From: JBBIPA01 sp963820495
GTDB taxonomy: Bacteria > Chloroflexota > Dehalococcoidia > GIF9 > UBA5629
Assembly: GCA_963820495.1 (NCBI GenBank)
Contig: CAWGAF010000001.1
Location: 434,001 to 498,000 of the forward strand
Direction: 5' to 3'
Length of the DNA: 64,000 nucleotides
Position 1 is the first letter of the stretch. Every line of letters starts with the position of its first letter. Of the stretch, positions 1-7,448 are shown piece after piece. Both the position numbers and the translations under genes were made by a program. The notes beneath the pieces are model-generated. The model had not been told where the DNA came from and searched no databases. It worked only from the letters and a program-made list of their open reading frames with translations.

Positions 1-161
1 TCATCTTCGGTGAATAGCCTCCATCCTCTCCTGTCCCTATGTTCAGCTTCTTTGGAAATGCCTTCCTTGAGCCAACGAAAGAAAGTAGTCTTGCTTATTC
101 CGACTATTCGACAGACCTCAGCTGTTCTATAGTAGGTTTGACCATTTACCATGACGGGCAT
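1..161 (-). CDS. Helix-turn-helix (MerR/excisionase-like) protein, C-terminus cut by window edge
   Basis: An open frame of 53 codons begins at an ATG whose first base is 161 and runs off the left edge. A Shine-Dalgarno AGGAGA lies about 9 bases upstream of this ATG. The visible protein has the order YYRTAEVCRIVGISKTTFFRW followed by a short basic wing region (RRGWRLF), which is the usual arrangement of MerR or excisionase-type winged HTH domains that read a DNA site and recruit a partner. Only the DNA-binding domain is visible, so the regulator or excisionase role is inference. Confidence 0.6.
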   Translation of the reverse strand, partial: MPVMVNGQTYYRTAEVCRIVGISKTTFFRWLKEGISKEAEHRDRRGWRLFTED

Positions 162-509
162 ATTTCCTGATCTCCTCTAACTAAACCTTTTGTTCTGATA
201 GGTGTTTGTCTTAACTATCTCCACTACTACCCAAATATAGTCTATGCTATCCGGTCATATCTTAGAATTACCATTAGTACCATTTTCATAGCCAAAAGGC
301 TCAATTATTAATACCCATCAACCTAATATGACAAGTTGGTACCACCATCCCCTAAAAAAACGATATTTGTATTTTACAAAGCTGGTTCTTTTAGAGTACA
401 ATTGACTCAATAGTTTAAGTTTAGGTTATTGCGTACTTAAACCCAGATAGATTATTTCAAGTATCGGATGACCGAACTCTAACTAAATAAGAAGAGAGGA
501 GGTCATCCA
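162..509. other. Intergenic region between divergent genes
   Basis: This stretch separates the leftward HTH gene from the rightward zinc-ribbon gene and should hold both promoters. It is AT-rich with no convincing ORF on either strand. A strong AGGAGG just before position 510 is the only clear signal. Confidence 0.5.
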
Positions 510-812
510 GTGAACTTCCAGGATAAGTCGATACAATGTTCCGATTGCGGAGCTACCTTCACTTTCACTGCTACAGAACAAGAGTACTTTGCCTCCAAAG
601 GCTTTACTAATGAGCCTAAGCGCTGTCTTTCCTGCCGTCAGGCGAGGAAAGCAGAGAGGTACGGAAACGGTGGCTACGGCCGCTCCCGACGGGAAATGTT
701 CCCCGCAGTATGCGCCCAGTGTGGTAAAGATACCGAAGTACCATTCCAGCCCCGCGAAGGCAGAGCAGTATACTGCAGCGATTGCTACAGTAAAGTAAAA
801 ACGAGCAGTTAA
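510..812 (+). CDS. Double zinc-ribbon protein
   Basis: 100 residues from a GTG start preceded by GAGAGGAGG. Two treble-clef or ribbon units can be seen: CSDCG at about residues 10-14 paired with CLSC at about 39-42, and CAQCGKD at about 68-74 paired with CSDC at about 89-92. Small proteins of this build are common in Chloroflexota and are thought to bind nucleic acid or proteins, but no specific role is known. The gene sits 87 bases ahead of the RRM protein in the same direction, so the two may be co-transcribed and both act on RNA. Confidence 0.85.
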   Translation: MNFQDKSIQCSDCGATFTFTATEQEYFASKGFTNEPKRCLSCRQARKAERYGNGGYGRSRREMFPAVCAQCGKDTEVPFQPREGRAVYCSDCYSKVKTSS

Positions 813-899
813 TGCTGCCAGGCACCACAACTTACACAGGCTGGGAAATGGCTGGCTTGTGTACGTCGCTATAACAAACTAACGAAAAGGAGACACATC

Positions 900-1265
900 A
901 TGAATATTTATGTAGGTAATCTGTCATACGATGTAACTGAAGAGGAACTGCGGGAAGAATTCAAAGCTTTTGGTGAGGTGGCCTCGGTAAGCATCATAAA
1001 GGACAAGTATAGCGGACAGTCCAAGGGCTTTGCTTTTGTGGAAATGCCAAACTTGTCTGCAGGCCAAGCTGCAATCGCCGGTCTCAACGGTAAAAAACTG
1101 AAGGAGCGTACTATTGCTGTCAGCGGAGCTCGTTCTCGAGACAGCGGCGGCGGCGGTAGCAGGTCCTATGGCAATAAGTCTTACGGAAGCAAGAGAGGTG
1201 GCGGGTTTGACCGGGGCAGAGGTGGGGGAGGTGGGGGAGGTAGAGGCAGACTGGGAAGATATTAA
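900..1265 (+). CDS. RRM-domain RNA-binding protein with glycine-rich tail
   Basis: 121 residues, ATG with AAAGGAGA upstream. The first 80 residues form one RNA recognition motif: RNP2 is IYVGNLSY (residues 3-10) and RNP1 is KGFAFVEM (about 42-49). The tail is rich in Gly, Ser and Arg with RGG-like runs. This is the bacterial Rbp type known from cyanobacteria and other phyla, where such proteins bind U-rich RNA and often respond to cold. The match of both RNP motifs makes the family assignment safe; the cold-stress role is inference. Confidence 0.93.
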   Translation: MNIYVGNLSYDVTEEELREEFKAFGEVASVSIIKDKYSGQSKGFAFVEMPNLSAGQAAIAGLNGKKLKERTIAVSGARSRDSGGGGSRSYGNKSYGSKRGGGFDRGRGGGGGGGRGRLGRY

Positions 1266-1381
1266 ACCATTCAAGGAAATCTTTCCCCTCTATTTTCAAA
1301 ACAATAAGCCCTCTCTCCTTTGAAAACTGTAAGACAGTTCAGAACAGGTTTGAAGGAGTTACACCTTCAAAAAAATCTCTC

Positions 1382-1407
1382 CCCTCTCTCCTTTAAAGGA
1401 GAGAGGG
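1382..1407. repeat. Perfect inverted repeat
   Basis: Arms CCCTCTCTCC and GGAGAGAGGG flank TTTAAA, giving a 26-base perfect palindrome after the RRM gene. A related palindrome follows hypB at 2534. The two share flanking words (an A-rich run before, a purine-rich run after), so they look like copies of a dispersed intergenic hairpin rather than gene-specific terminators; neither has a T-tract. Confidence 0.6.
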
Positions 1408-1504
1408 ACAGTGGTGAGAGATAGAGTTTGTCAATACCAAAGTCAAAAGTTTATAATTCATAACTCAAAAAGTTTAGCACAAGTAAAACACCGCATTAAG
1501 TTAA

Positions 1505-1849
1505 GTGCACGAATTAGCCGTAACACAGAGCTTGCTGAACACTGTTTTAGATGAAGCAAAAACAGCTAAGGCAAAAAAGGTCACCAGGATTAACCTGGTA
1601 GTTGGTGAGCTATCAGGAGTAGTCAGCGATTGTGTCCAGTTCTACTTCGACATTATAAAAAAAGACACCACCGCCCAGGAAGCTACCATTGATTTCAAAC
1701 CAGTACCAGCACAGCTAAAATGCCGTGATTGTGGCACCGATTTCCATCCAGAGGATAACCTCTGGGTCTGCCCCAACTGTAGCAGCTATAACATGGAGAT
1801 AATGGGGGGACGAGATTGCTATATAGAAAGTATCGAGGTTGAACCATGA
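1505..1849 (+). CDS. hypA: Hydrogenase/urease nickel incorporation protein HypA
   Basis: 114 residues from a GTG start. The protein begins M-H-E, and His2 is the nickel ligand of the HypA family, which fixes this start. A structural zinc site is formed by CRDC at about residues 73-76 and CPNC at about 89-92. HypA hands nickel to [NiFe]-hydrogenase maturation together with HypB. Its stop overlaps the hypB start by four bases (ATGA), so the two are translationally coupled. No hydrogenase structural gene is present in the window, so the client enzyme must be encoded elsewhere. Confidence 0.96.
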   Translation: MHELAVTQSLLNTVLDEAKTAKAKKVTRINLVVGELSGVVSDCVQFYFDIIKKDTTAQEATIDFKPVPAQLKCRDCGTDFHPEDNLWVCPNCSSYNMEIMGGRDCYIESIEVEP

Positions 1850-2502
1850 AAGTACCAGTTTTAAAAAATATTACCAGCGCCAACGATGTCATTGCTGTTC
1901 AGAACAGGCAGGTCTTAGAGCAATATGGAATTCTTACCATCAACTTGATGTCATCACCAGGAGCTGGCAAAACCAGCCTGATCCTGCAAACAATCAAACA
2001 TCTCGAAAGCAAATTGCAACTGGCGGTTATCGAAGGTGACATTGCTTCAAAAATCGATGCCGATAAAATCAGCAAAGAGGGCATCCCTGTAGTCCAGATT
2101 AACACCGGCGGCAGTTGCTCTCTGGAAGCCCAGATGATCAATAAGGCATTGAGGAAACTGCCCTTGGAAAAAATCAATGTGCTTATTATCGAGAACGTGG
2201 GCAATCTTATCTGTCCCGCTGCATTTGCACTTGGAGAACATAAGAAAGTAGTCATCGCCAGCATACCCGAAGGCGATGATAAGCCAGCAAAATATCCTGT
2301 AATTTTTACCGAAGCTGACGCTGTAATCATAAACAAGCTCGACCTTACCCCACATGTAGACTTTGATTTGCCCCGATTCCGTAAGCTCCTCGAAGGGCTG
2401 AACCCAAAGGTTAAAATCTTTGAAGTCTCCTGCAAAACAGGCAAGGGTATAGGCCAGTGGTACACCTGGCTATCAAGCCAGACTAAAAAGAAACGAGGTT
2501 GA
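1846..2502 (+). CDS. hypB: Hydrogenase nickel incorporation GTPase HypB
   Basis: 218 residues, a G3E-family GTPase. The P-loop SSPGAGKT is at residues 36-43 and the NKLD specificity motif lies in the IINKLDLTP segment. The N-terminal CxxCGC nickel site of enterobacterial HypB is absent, as in many bacteria. In the G-domain metal site Cys91 and Cys123 (ENVGNLICP) are kept, but the residue after Cys91, normally His, is Ser (GGSCSLEAQ). It delivers nickel with HypA from the overlapping upstream gene. The odd Ser could weaken or alter metal binding; the family call itself is secure. Confidence 0.95.
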   Translation: MKVPVLKNITSANDVIAVQNRQVLEQYGILTINLMSSPGAGKTSLILQTIKHLESKLQLAVIEGDIASKIDADKISKEGIPVVQINTGGSCSLEAQMINKALRKLPLEKINVLIIENVGNLICPAAFALGEHKKVVIASIPEGDDKPAKYPVIFTEADAVIINKLDLTPHVDFDLPRFRKLLEGLNPKVKIFEVSCKTGKGIGQWYTWLSSQTKKKRG

Positions 2503-2533
2503 AGGGGCTTTCCCCTTCATAAAAAAGATTTCC

Positions 2534-2556
2534 CCCTCTCCTTCGAAGGAGAAGGG
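2534..2556. repeat. Inverted repeat after hypB
   Basis: CCCTCTCCTTC is followed directly by GAAGGAGAAGGG, an almost perfect palindrome closely resembling the one at 1382-1407. A second small hairpin (GAAGGGG/CCCCTTC) lies just after the hypB stop near 2500-2518 without a T-tract. Confidence 0.5.
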
Positions 2557-2614
2557 AGGGATAAAAGGGAGTGAGGTTGCCAAATTCCACTAACTATGCT
2601 AACTTTTAAGCTGT

Positions 2615-2689
2615 GGCAGCGTAGCTCAGGGGTAGAGCAGGGGACTCATAAGCCCTTGGTCGGGGGTTCAAATCCCTCCGCTGCTACCA
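2615..2689 (+). tRNA. tRNA-Met (CAU anticodon)
   Basis: The 75-base cloverleaf can be drawn directly: acceptor GGCAGCG/CGCTGCT, D arm GCTC/GAGC, anticodon loop CTCATAA with CAT anticodon, T arm GGGGG TTCAAAT CCCTC, and an encoded CCA end. Position 1:72 is a G-U pair and 31:39 is an A-G mismatch that is kept in the repeat copies. It lacks the C1-A72 mismatch and three GC pairs typical of initiator tRNA, so elongator Met is favoured; a lysidine-modified tRNA-Ile2 cannot be excluded. Its last 46 bases are the attachment core of an integrative element family. Confidence 0.92.
2644..2689 (+). repeat. Attachment core inside tRNA-Met (att copy 0)
   Basis: The 3' part of the tRNA from the anticodon loop to CCA recurs as 46-base direct repeats at 3699-3744, 12774-12819 and 19575-19620, always on the + strand. 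Only this copy belongs to a whole tRNA. A repeated tRNA 3' end is the classical footprint of tyrosine-recombinase integration. Confidence 0.9.
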
Positions 2690-2832
2690 GTAAAACTAAA
2701 CCCTCATTAGCCGAGCAAGGATTTCATCAAAAGATACAAGCATATTTACACGCTAACTCTGAACAAGTGATTTCTATCAAGGAAGCTATCAACACCTTTT
2801 TACTATCCTGTATCGTACCCTTTCCATCGTAA
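2644..2832 (+). pseudogene. Tyrosine recombinase N-terminal fragment reading out of the tRNA
   Basis: The frame THKPLVGGSNPSAAT spans the tRNA core and continues for 47 codons after it through AEQGFHQKIQAYLHA and ISIKEAINTFLLSC, which resembles the start of the SAM-like core-binding domain of phage integrases. It then stops at 2830-2832. There is no promoter or start codon of its own because the upstream part is the tRNA. The same words recur as scraps at about 12930 and 21882. This is best read as the integrase body left beside the tRNA after integration, later truncated. Confidence 0.6.
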
Positions 2833-3024
2833 GCGGTTAATAATAGCCATCGCACTGGACTGCCCTATATATAATTTCATAGTGACCTATACTAACCTGG
2901 CTAACCTAATATTTTATGTGGATCTTGATTTCCACGGGTACTCTTTATAGTATAGTTGCTATTAATTGATAAGGGGCGTATAGTACAGATTTAGAGGTAT
3001 ATTTAAAAAGGAGGAGGTAAAATA

Positions 3025-3390
3025 ATGAGAAAAACTTGGGGATTGGTTAGTTTCGTATTATTCTGTATCGGCCTGGTGCTCAGTGTCATAGGGGGTATAG
3101 TGATTCCCTCGAATTTTATCATTGCAATGGTACTAGCAGTATTCGGTCTTGCCATCGGGATTATCTATGTTATCTATACCAAAGATACTGCAAGCTTGCA
3201 CACATTGCTTCTTGCTACTATAGTTCTATTAGCAATGACTGCTGCATTCACTCCCATTACTATTTTGGACTTAGGTAAAATAGCTACCAGCATGCTTTTG
3301 TATTTCGCTGCCTTGATGGCTCCGGTAGCCCTTATCTCTGCAATAAAAGCACTGCTGACACTAGGTCTAGAACCAAAAGTCAAAATTTAG
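3025..3390 (+). CDS. Four-helix membrane protein of unknown function
   Basis: 121 residues with ideal Shine-Dalgarno AAGGAGGAGG before ATG. Four hydrophobic segments can be seen (about 6-27, 30-51, 60-77, 89-112) joined by very short loops, with a basic N-terminus and a polar C-terminal tail ending PKVKI. I do not recognise the family. It lies alone between the tRNA and att copy 1, so it is probably the only cargo left of the innermost element. A hairpin about 60 bases downstream may end its transcript. Confidence 0.75.
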   Translation: MRKTWGLVSFVLFCIGLVLSVIGGIVIPSNFIIAMVLAVFGLAIGIIYVIYTKDTASLHTLLLATIVLLAMTAAFTPITILDLGKIATSMLLYFAALMAPVALISAIKALLTLGLEPKVKI

Positions 3391-3452
3391 AGTTTTGATT
3401 CATCAATAGAGAACAAATTCTTATAGCACGCACAACTTAATATAAGTGTGAT

Positions 3453-3499
3453 ACGAGGCAGGCAATACGTTCCGCTTGTGAACAAATAGTCTGCCTCGT
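3453..3499 (+). terminator. Possible terminator hairpin
   Basis: ACGAGGCAG (3453-3461) pairs with CTGCCTCGT (3491-3499) across a 29-base loop and is followed by a T-rich stretch. The long loop makes this a weak candidate, but it lies just downstream of the membrane protein gene. Confidence 0.4.
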
Positions 3500-3613
3500 G
3501 TGTATTTCTGTGCCCAGTAAGATAAGTCTGGCGAGCCTTAAAATGGTTATTTTGGCTTCAACATATCTAAGTGTAGTAATCCCGGTCGAACAAGTACTTT
3601 CAAATCCTTCGCC

Positions 3614-3758
3614 TTGACCTTCTCCACAATCTGACTTATCGTCGGCATCGAAGGAGGTCTACATGACTGAAACTACTGTATTAACACGAGAGACTGGCAC
3701 TCATAAGCCCTTGGTCGGGGGTTCAAATCCCTCCGCTGCTACCAAATTCTCTTAAGCA
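3614..3758 (+). promoter_or_regulatory. Orphan integrase promoter, RBS and first codons (copy 1)
   Basis: TTGACC at 3614-3619, a 17-base spacer and TATCGT at 3637-3642 form a sigma70-type promoter. GAAGGAGG follows, then ATG at 3663. The frame reads MTETTVLTRETG and passes through the tRNA core (THKPLVGGSNPSAAT) before stopping after four more codons. The same layout recurs at 12690 and 19491. It looks like the 5' end of a recombinase gene separated from its body. Confidence 0.7.
3699..3744 (+). repeat. att copy 1: duplicated tRNA-Met 3' end
   Basis: 46 bases identical to tRNA positions 2644-2689 from the anticodon loop through CCA. Upstream and downstream sequences differ from the tRNA locus, so this is a true partial duplicate and not a second tRNA gene. 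Confidence 0.9.
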
Positions 3759-3768
3759 TAAGGTGCTC

Positions 3769-3777
3769 TGGTATAAT
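3769..3777 (+). promoter_or_regulatory. Extended -10 promoter element ahead of the MoxR gene
   Basis: TGGTATAAT is a perfect extended -10 box, 25 bases after att copy 1 and 140 bases before the MoxR start. No good -35 is visible at the usual distance, which is acceptable for extended -10 promoters. Confidence 0.45.
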
Positions 3778-3916
3778 CCTCTAAATTTGATTATAGCCTT
3801 CGGTCTCTTTATAATGAAATCCCGGCAGTGTTTGTTTTTATACCTGTGCAAACCAACCGCAAATAATCGAGATATGGTTTGATATCCTTTCTCTGGCAAC
3901 AGGAGGCAATTGAGTA

Positions 3917-4741
3917 ATGCAGAACAATGAATTCGATCAGTTTAAGGGGTCGTCCGATTATGTGCTTTCCGAGCCTTTAAGGAATGCTGTGAATGTAAGC
4001 ATAGCACTGGGCAAGCCCTTGATTATCAGGGGAGAGCCGGGCACCGGAAAAACCAGACTGGCTCACAGTATCGCAAAAGGGCTCGGTAAAAAGCTCATCA
4101 CCTGGAATATAAAATCAACGACCAAAGCTCAGGAAGGCCTTTATATCTACGATACCGTACAGAGACTTAATGACAGCCGGTTTGGCGATAAAGACGTGGC
4201 AGATATAAGGCAATATATTAAACTGGGCAAACTGGGCCAGGCATTTACCTCCGGGGATCAGGTGGTGCTCCTCATCGATGAAATCGATAAGGCGGATGTA
4301 GAGTTTCCCAATGACCTTCTCAATGAACTCGATGAAATGGCCTTCCATATACCCGAGATAGACGAGTCAGTTACGGCGGTCCACAGGCCTATCGCAGTCA
4401 TTACCAGCAATGCAGAGAAGGAACTTCCGGATGCTTTCCTGCGCCGCTGCATTTTTCACTACATTGAATTTCCCGACCCGAAACTGATGGAAGAAATCGT
4501 CAAGGTACATTTTGCGGATATCAAGAATAACCTGTTATATGCAGCCATAAAGGCATTCTACAAGCTCAGGGAAATCGATGGATTCAGAAAAAAACCGTCA
4601 ACCAGCGAGCTGCTGGACTGGATTAAAGCGCTCATTATCGGCGGTATACCGCCTGAGAAGATATCCAAGGAGATTCCCTTCGTGGGAACACTGCTTAAAA
4701 AGGAGTCCGATTACGCATATTTCACCAACAGGACCATGTAA
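3917..4741 (+). CDS. MoxR-family AAA+ ATPase
   Basis: 274 residues. Walker A is GEPGTGKT (39-46) and Walker B LLIDEID (118-124), followed by an RR pair in DAFLRRCIFHYIEFP typical of MoxR/AAA_5 proteins. MoxR ATPases act as chaperones that insert cofactors or remodel partners, nearly always with a VWA-domain protein, and the next gene is exactly that. AGGAGGC upstream of ATG supports the start. Target of the pair is unknown here. It is the first cargo after att copy 1. Confidence 0.92.
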   Translation: MQNNEFDQFKGSSDYVLSEPLRNAVNVSIALGKPLIIRGEPGTGKTRLAHSIAKGLGKKLITWNIKSTTKAQEGLYIYDTVQRLNDSRFGDKDVADIRQYIKLGKLGQAFTSGDQVVLLIDEIDKADVEFPNDLLNELDEMAFHIPEIDESVTAVHRPIAVITSNAEKELPDAFLRRCIFHYIEFPDPKLMEEIVKVHFADIKNNLLYAAIKAFYKLREIDGFRKKPSTSELLDWIKALIIGGIPPEKISKEIPFVGTLLKKESDYAYFTNRTM

Positions 4742-4772
4742 ACGCGTATTTCAGATGATTTAAGAACATAAG

Positions 4773-5942
4773 ATGTTTACCGATTTCTTTTTTACTTTAA
4801 AACAGAAGAAGGTGCCGGTATCGATCACCGAGTGGATGACCCTCATGGAAGCACTGTCCAGGGGGTATATATCCGACATGACCCAGTTCTACTATCTGGC
4901 CAGGGCGATACTGGTTAAAAACGAGGGCCATTTTGATCAATACGACGCCGCTTTTCAGCAGTATTTTAAGGGGATAGAAACTCCGGCCGAGATCACCGAT
5001 CAAATACTGGAATGGCTCAGAGAGCCGATCAACCGGATGATACTCTCAGAAGAAGAGCAGGCCTTATTCGACAGCATGGAGTTCGACGAATTGATCAAGG
5101 AGCTGGAAAAAAGGATCGAGGAACAGAAGGAGCAGCATGACGGCGGGGCTTACTGGATAGGCAGAGGCGGAAGATCACCCTTCGGGCATTCCGGCTATCA
5201 TCCGGCCGGCATAAGAGTCGGAGGGCAATCAAGGCATAACAGTGCAGTGCAGATCGCCCAGCAGCGAAGGTTCAAGAACTACCGCAGCGATCTTACCCTC
5301 GATATTCGCCAGATGAAAGTGGTACTGAGAGCACTGCGGCAGTTAAACCGTATCGGTCCGGAAGACGAGCTCGACCTGAAGAAGACCATTGACATTACCT
5401 GCAAGAACGCGGGTGAGTTGGAGTTCATCTGGCAGAGGAGCAAGAAGAGTGCGGTGAAGGTGCTTCTATTGATGGACGTCGGCGGATCGATGGACTCATA
5501 CGCTCTCCTGTGCAGCCAGTTCTTTTCTGCTGCACATTCGAGCTCACACTTCAAGGATTTCCAGTACTACTTTTTCCACAATTGCATCTACGATAATGTG
5601 TACCAGGATATCGAGAGAAGCGACACGGTAAGCACCGAATACCTGCTTAATACGCTCGAGCCTGACTACCGGCTTATAATAGTCGGGGATGCCAGGATGG
5701 CCATGTGGGAACTGGTACAGCAATACGGCGCAATTTACTATTACGAACGAAACGATACACCGGGAATCGTCTGGCTCAAACGCATCTCGGACCACTTCAG
5801 CCGCCGCGTCTGGTTGAATCCGACCGCTCCCATCTACTGGCAGCATCCAACGGTGACATCGATCGGCAAATTATTCCCCATGTATGAGTTCACCATTGAA
5901 GGGCTGGGAGAGGCGGTGAGAAAGCTGGTGGCGAAGCAGTAA
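4773..5942 (+). CDS. VWA-domain (CoxE-like) protein
   Basis: 389 residues, 31 bases after the MoxR gene and surely in its operon. The N-terminal half is helical and charged, with a glycine-rich linker near 125-150. The C-terminal half is a von Willebrand A fold with the MIDAS start DVGGSM at 235-240; the canonical DxSxS has Gly in place of the first Ser. Proteins of this CoxE type work with MoxR ATPases in metal-cofactor or complex assembly. No CO dehydrogenase or other client is encoded nearby, so the substrate is open. Confidence 0.88.
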   Translation: MFTDFFFTLKQKKVPVSITEWMTLMEALSRGYISDMTQFYYLARAILVKNEGHFDQYDAAFQQYFKGIETPAEITDQILEWLREPINRMILSEEEQALFDSMEFDELIKELEKRIEEQKEQHDGGAYWIGRGGRSPFGHSGYHPAGIRVGGQSRHNSAVQIAQQRRFKNYRSDLTLDIRQMKVVLRALRQLNRIGPEDELDLKKTIDITCKNAGELEFIWQRSKKSAVKVLLLMDVGGSMDSYALLCSQFFSAAHSSSHFKDFQYYFFHNCIYDNVYQDIERSDTVSTEYLLNTLEPDYRLIIVGDARMAMWELVQQYGAIYYYERNDTPGIVWLKRISDHFSRRVWLNPTAPIYWQHPTVTSIGKLFPMYEFTIEGLGEAVRKLVAKQ

Positions 5943-6055
5943 AATTGCCTGCGTACATATAGATTGTCCCCGGTAGCAGGCCTGGCTTTCGTTATATCGA
6001 ACGAGGCTCTTGAGGGATTATCCTACCACAGATGGCCCTACAGTCGGCTACCCCG

Positions 6056-6130
6056 CAGGCGGTAAAGGGTTATGATGCTGTGGAGAGTCATATCAGGTAT
6101 AGCCCAATTGATAATATGAGTAAGCAATAG
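6056..6130 (+). pseudogene. Integrase C-terminal tail T1
   Basis: An open stretch reads QAVKGYDAVESHIRY then SPIDNMSKQ and a TAG stop. It matches the tail that follows the catalytic Tyr in T8 (QAVG, DAVESHKRY, GPVDN). The part coding for the Tyr is too diverged to recognise. It ends 22 bases before the convergent hydrolase gene. Confidence 0.7.
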
Positions 6131-6151
6131 ATTGCGTAATTGTCTAGTTTT

Positions 6152-6934
6152 TTAACTACCTTTTAAGAAATCCAGGACTTCTCTATTGAATCTATTGCTC
6201 ATCTCTAACGGAAAGCAGTGTGACCCGTTCTCAATTTTGACCAGCCTCGCATTCGGTATCAGTTTCGCCATCACTTCAGAGGAACTCGGTTTAATTACTC
6301 TATCCCCAGTTCCCGCTATCACGAGAGTTGGAGCGATGATCAACGGCAACCTATCTACGGCATGGTGTCTTGCACATGCTTCTCTTTGCGCAAGTATACC
6401 TTCAAGTTCAGAGGACCGCATCATAGACTGAATCTTCATTAGGGTAACAAAAATGATCCCGTTTATTCTGCTATTAAAAAGTAAAGACCCCATGGGGCCG
6501 ATTTTCCCCTGAATACCTAGATCTAGCGCTTTAGCCCACTCCGGAGTTTCCCCATTTAGCGCATCATCCCGGCAAGCAAATGTACATCCTAACACTAGCT
6601 TCATAACCCGTTGCGGGTAATTTATAGCAAGCTCCTGAGCAATCATTCCTCCCATGGATATGCCAAGAATATGAGCTTTTTCAATACCCAGATGATTCAT
6701 CAAATGCACGGTATCGTCTACCATCATCCGGATGGAGTAAGGCCCCTCTGGTTTGTCCGACTTGCCAACTCCTCTATTATCAAATGTAACCACGCGGTAA
6801 TGCCTTTTAAAGAATCTCGTTTGGAACATCCAGCTACTTTGATTAGAACCCAAGCCCATTATCATAACCAAAGGTTCTCCTTGTCCTTCGACCCTGTAGA
6901 ATATGTTTATTCCATGGATTTTTGTCTTTGGCAT
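6152..6934 (-). CDS. Alpha/beta hydrolase
   Basis: 260 residues with a complete catalytic triad: nucleophile Ser93 in GISMGG, Asp211 in GTGDRV and His239 in NGSHC. The oxyanion region (MGLGSNQSSW) and the FDNRGVGKSD turn are typical of the esterase, lactonase and dehalogenase-like branch. Substrate cannot be told from sequence. The gene is read leftwards with its stop 22 bases from integrase tail T1 and with repeat B1 starting 36 bases upstream of its ATG. Confidence 0.92.
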   Translation of the reverse strand: MPKTKIHGINIFYRVEGQGEPLVMIMGLGSNQSSWMFQTRFFKRHYRVVTFDNRGVGKSDKPEGPYSIRMMVDDTVHLMNHLGIEKAHILGISMGGMIAQELAINYPQRVMKLVLGCTFACRDDALNGETPEWAKALDLGIQGKIGPMGSLLFNSRINGIIFVTLMKIQSMMRSSELEGILAQREACARHHAVDRLPLIIAPTLVIAGTGDRVIKPSSSEVMAKLIPNARLVKIENGSHCFPLEMSNRFNREVLDFLKGS

Positions 6935-6969
6935 TACCCGCTATCCTCCTTGTCGACGTTAGTGGCCTG

Positions 6970-7049
6970 CCCCCATAATTTTACCACCTTTGGATTCTAA
7001 TTTGTTGAAGTTCAGGCTAACTGCAATAGGCTTCCTCGTTCACCAAATG
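6970..7049. repeat. Repeat B, copy 1
   Basis: About 80 bases from CCCCCATAATTTTACC through CTAATTTGTTGAAG and AATAGG to GTTCACCAAATG. Two further copies lie at 8396 and 9831, each upstream of a leftward cargo gene. In this copy the following integrase tail is interrupted by about 90 bases before it resumes at 7141. Confidence 0.75.
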
Positions 7050-7140
7050 CGAGAATTACGCGATTAATAAAACGGTACACTCAATGGCTATGAAAATGGA
7101 AAGGTGTGGTGGAATTCTAATTTGTGTATTAGGAGATTTC

Positions 7141-7197
7141 GAGGATGCGGTGGAGAGTCATAAAAGATATGGGCCAGTGGATAGGATTAAGATTTAA
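7141..7197 (+). pseudogene. Integrase C-terminal tail T2
   Basis: The frame EDAVESHKRYGPVDRIKI followed by TAA is nearly identical to the end of T8. The segment with the catalytic tyrosine is missing. The stop is 35 bases from the stop of a convergent gene remnant. Confidence 0.75.
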
Positions 7198-7231
7198 AAT
7201 TGTACCTGGAATAGTCTAGGGGCAGATCACT

Positions 7232-7400
7232 CTATTCAACCAGTCGCACTGTAGGAGGTCTCCAGGACTTGTCCGTCACCTGTTTCTGCGGCCAATACAG
7301 GCGCAGCGTCAATGAAAAGTCGCCGCTGGCTGGGGCCGGCAACCAGTTGGGTATCTTGGCAGAGACAGGCAAATCGTACTTATCTACAAAACACGCAGAA
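7232..7400 (-). pseudogene. C-terminal remnant of a DUF1254/DUF1214 protein
   Basis: The last 45 or so codons read IPNWLPAPASGDFSLTLRLY, then WPQKQ and WRPPTVRLVE before a TAG. The NWLPAP and LRLYWP words are hallmarks of the DUF1214 C-terminus of large (about 450-residue) secreted DUF1254 proteins. Upstream codons drift into unrelated sequence, so only the tail of the gene has survived. It sits where a cargo gene would be expected, between tail T2 and the DegV gene. Confidence 0.6.
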
Positions 7401-7448
7401 AATAAGATAAAAGCACACTCGCGTTGCAATCTTCTGGATAATATACAG

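Noticed and set aside
483..830. Leftward ORF opposite the zinc-ribbon gene
   Set aside because: The codon pattern is the shadow of the real gene, which has paired CxxC motifs and a strong ribosome site.
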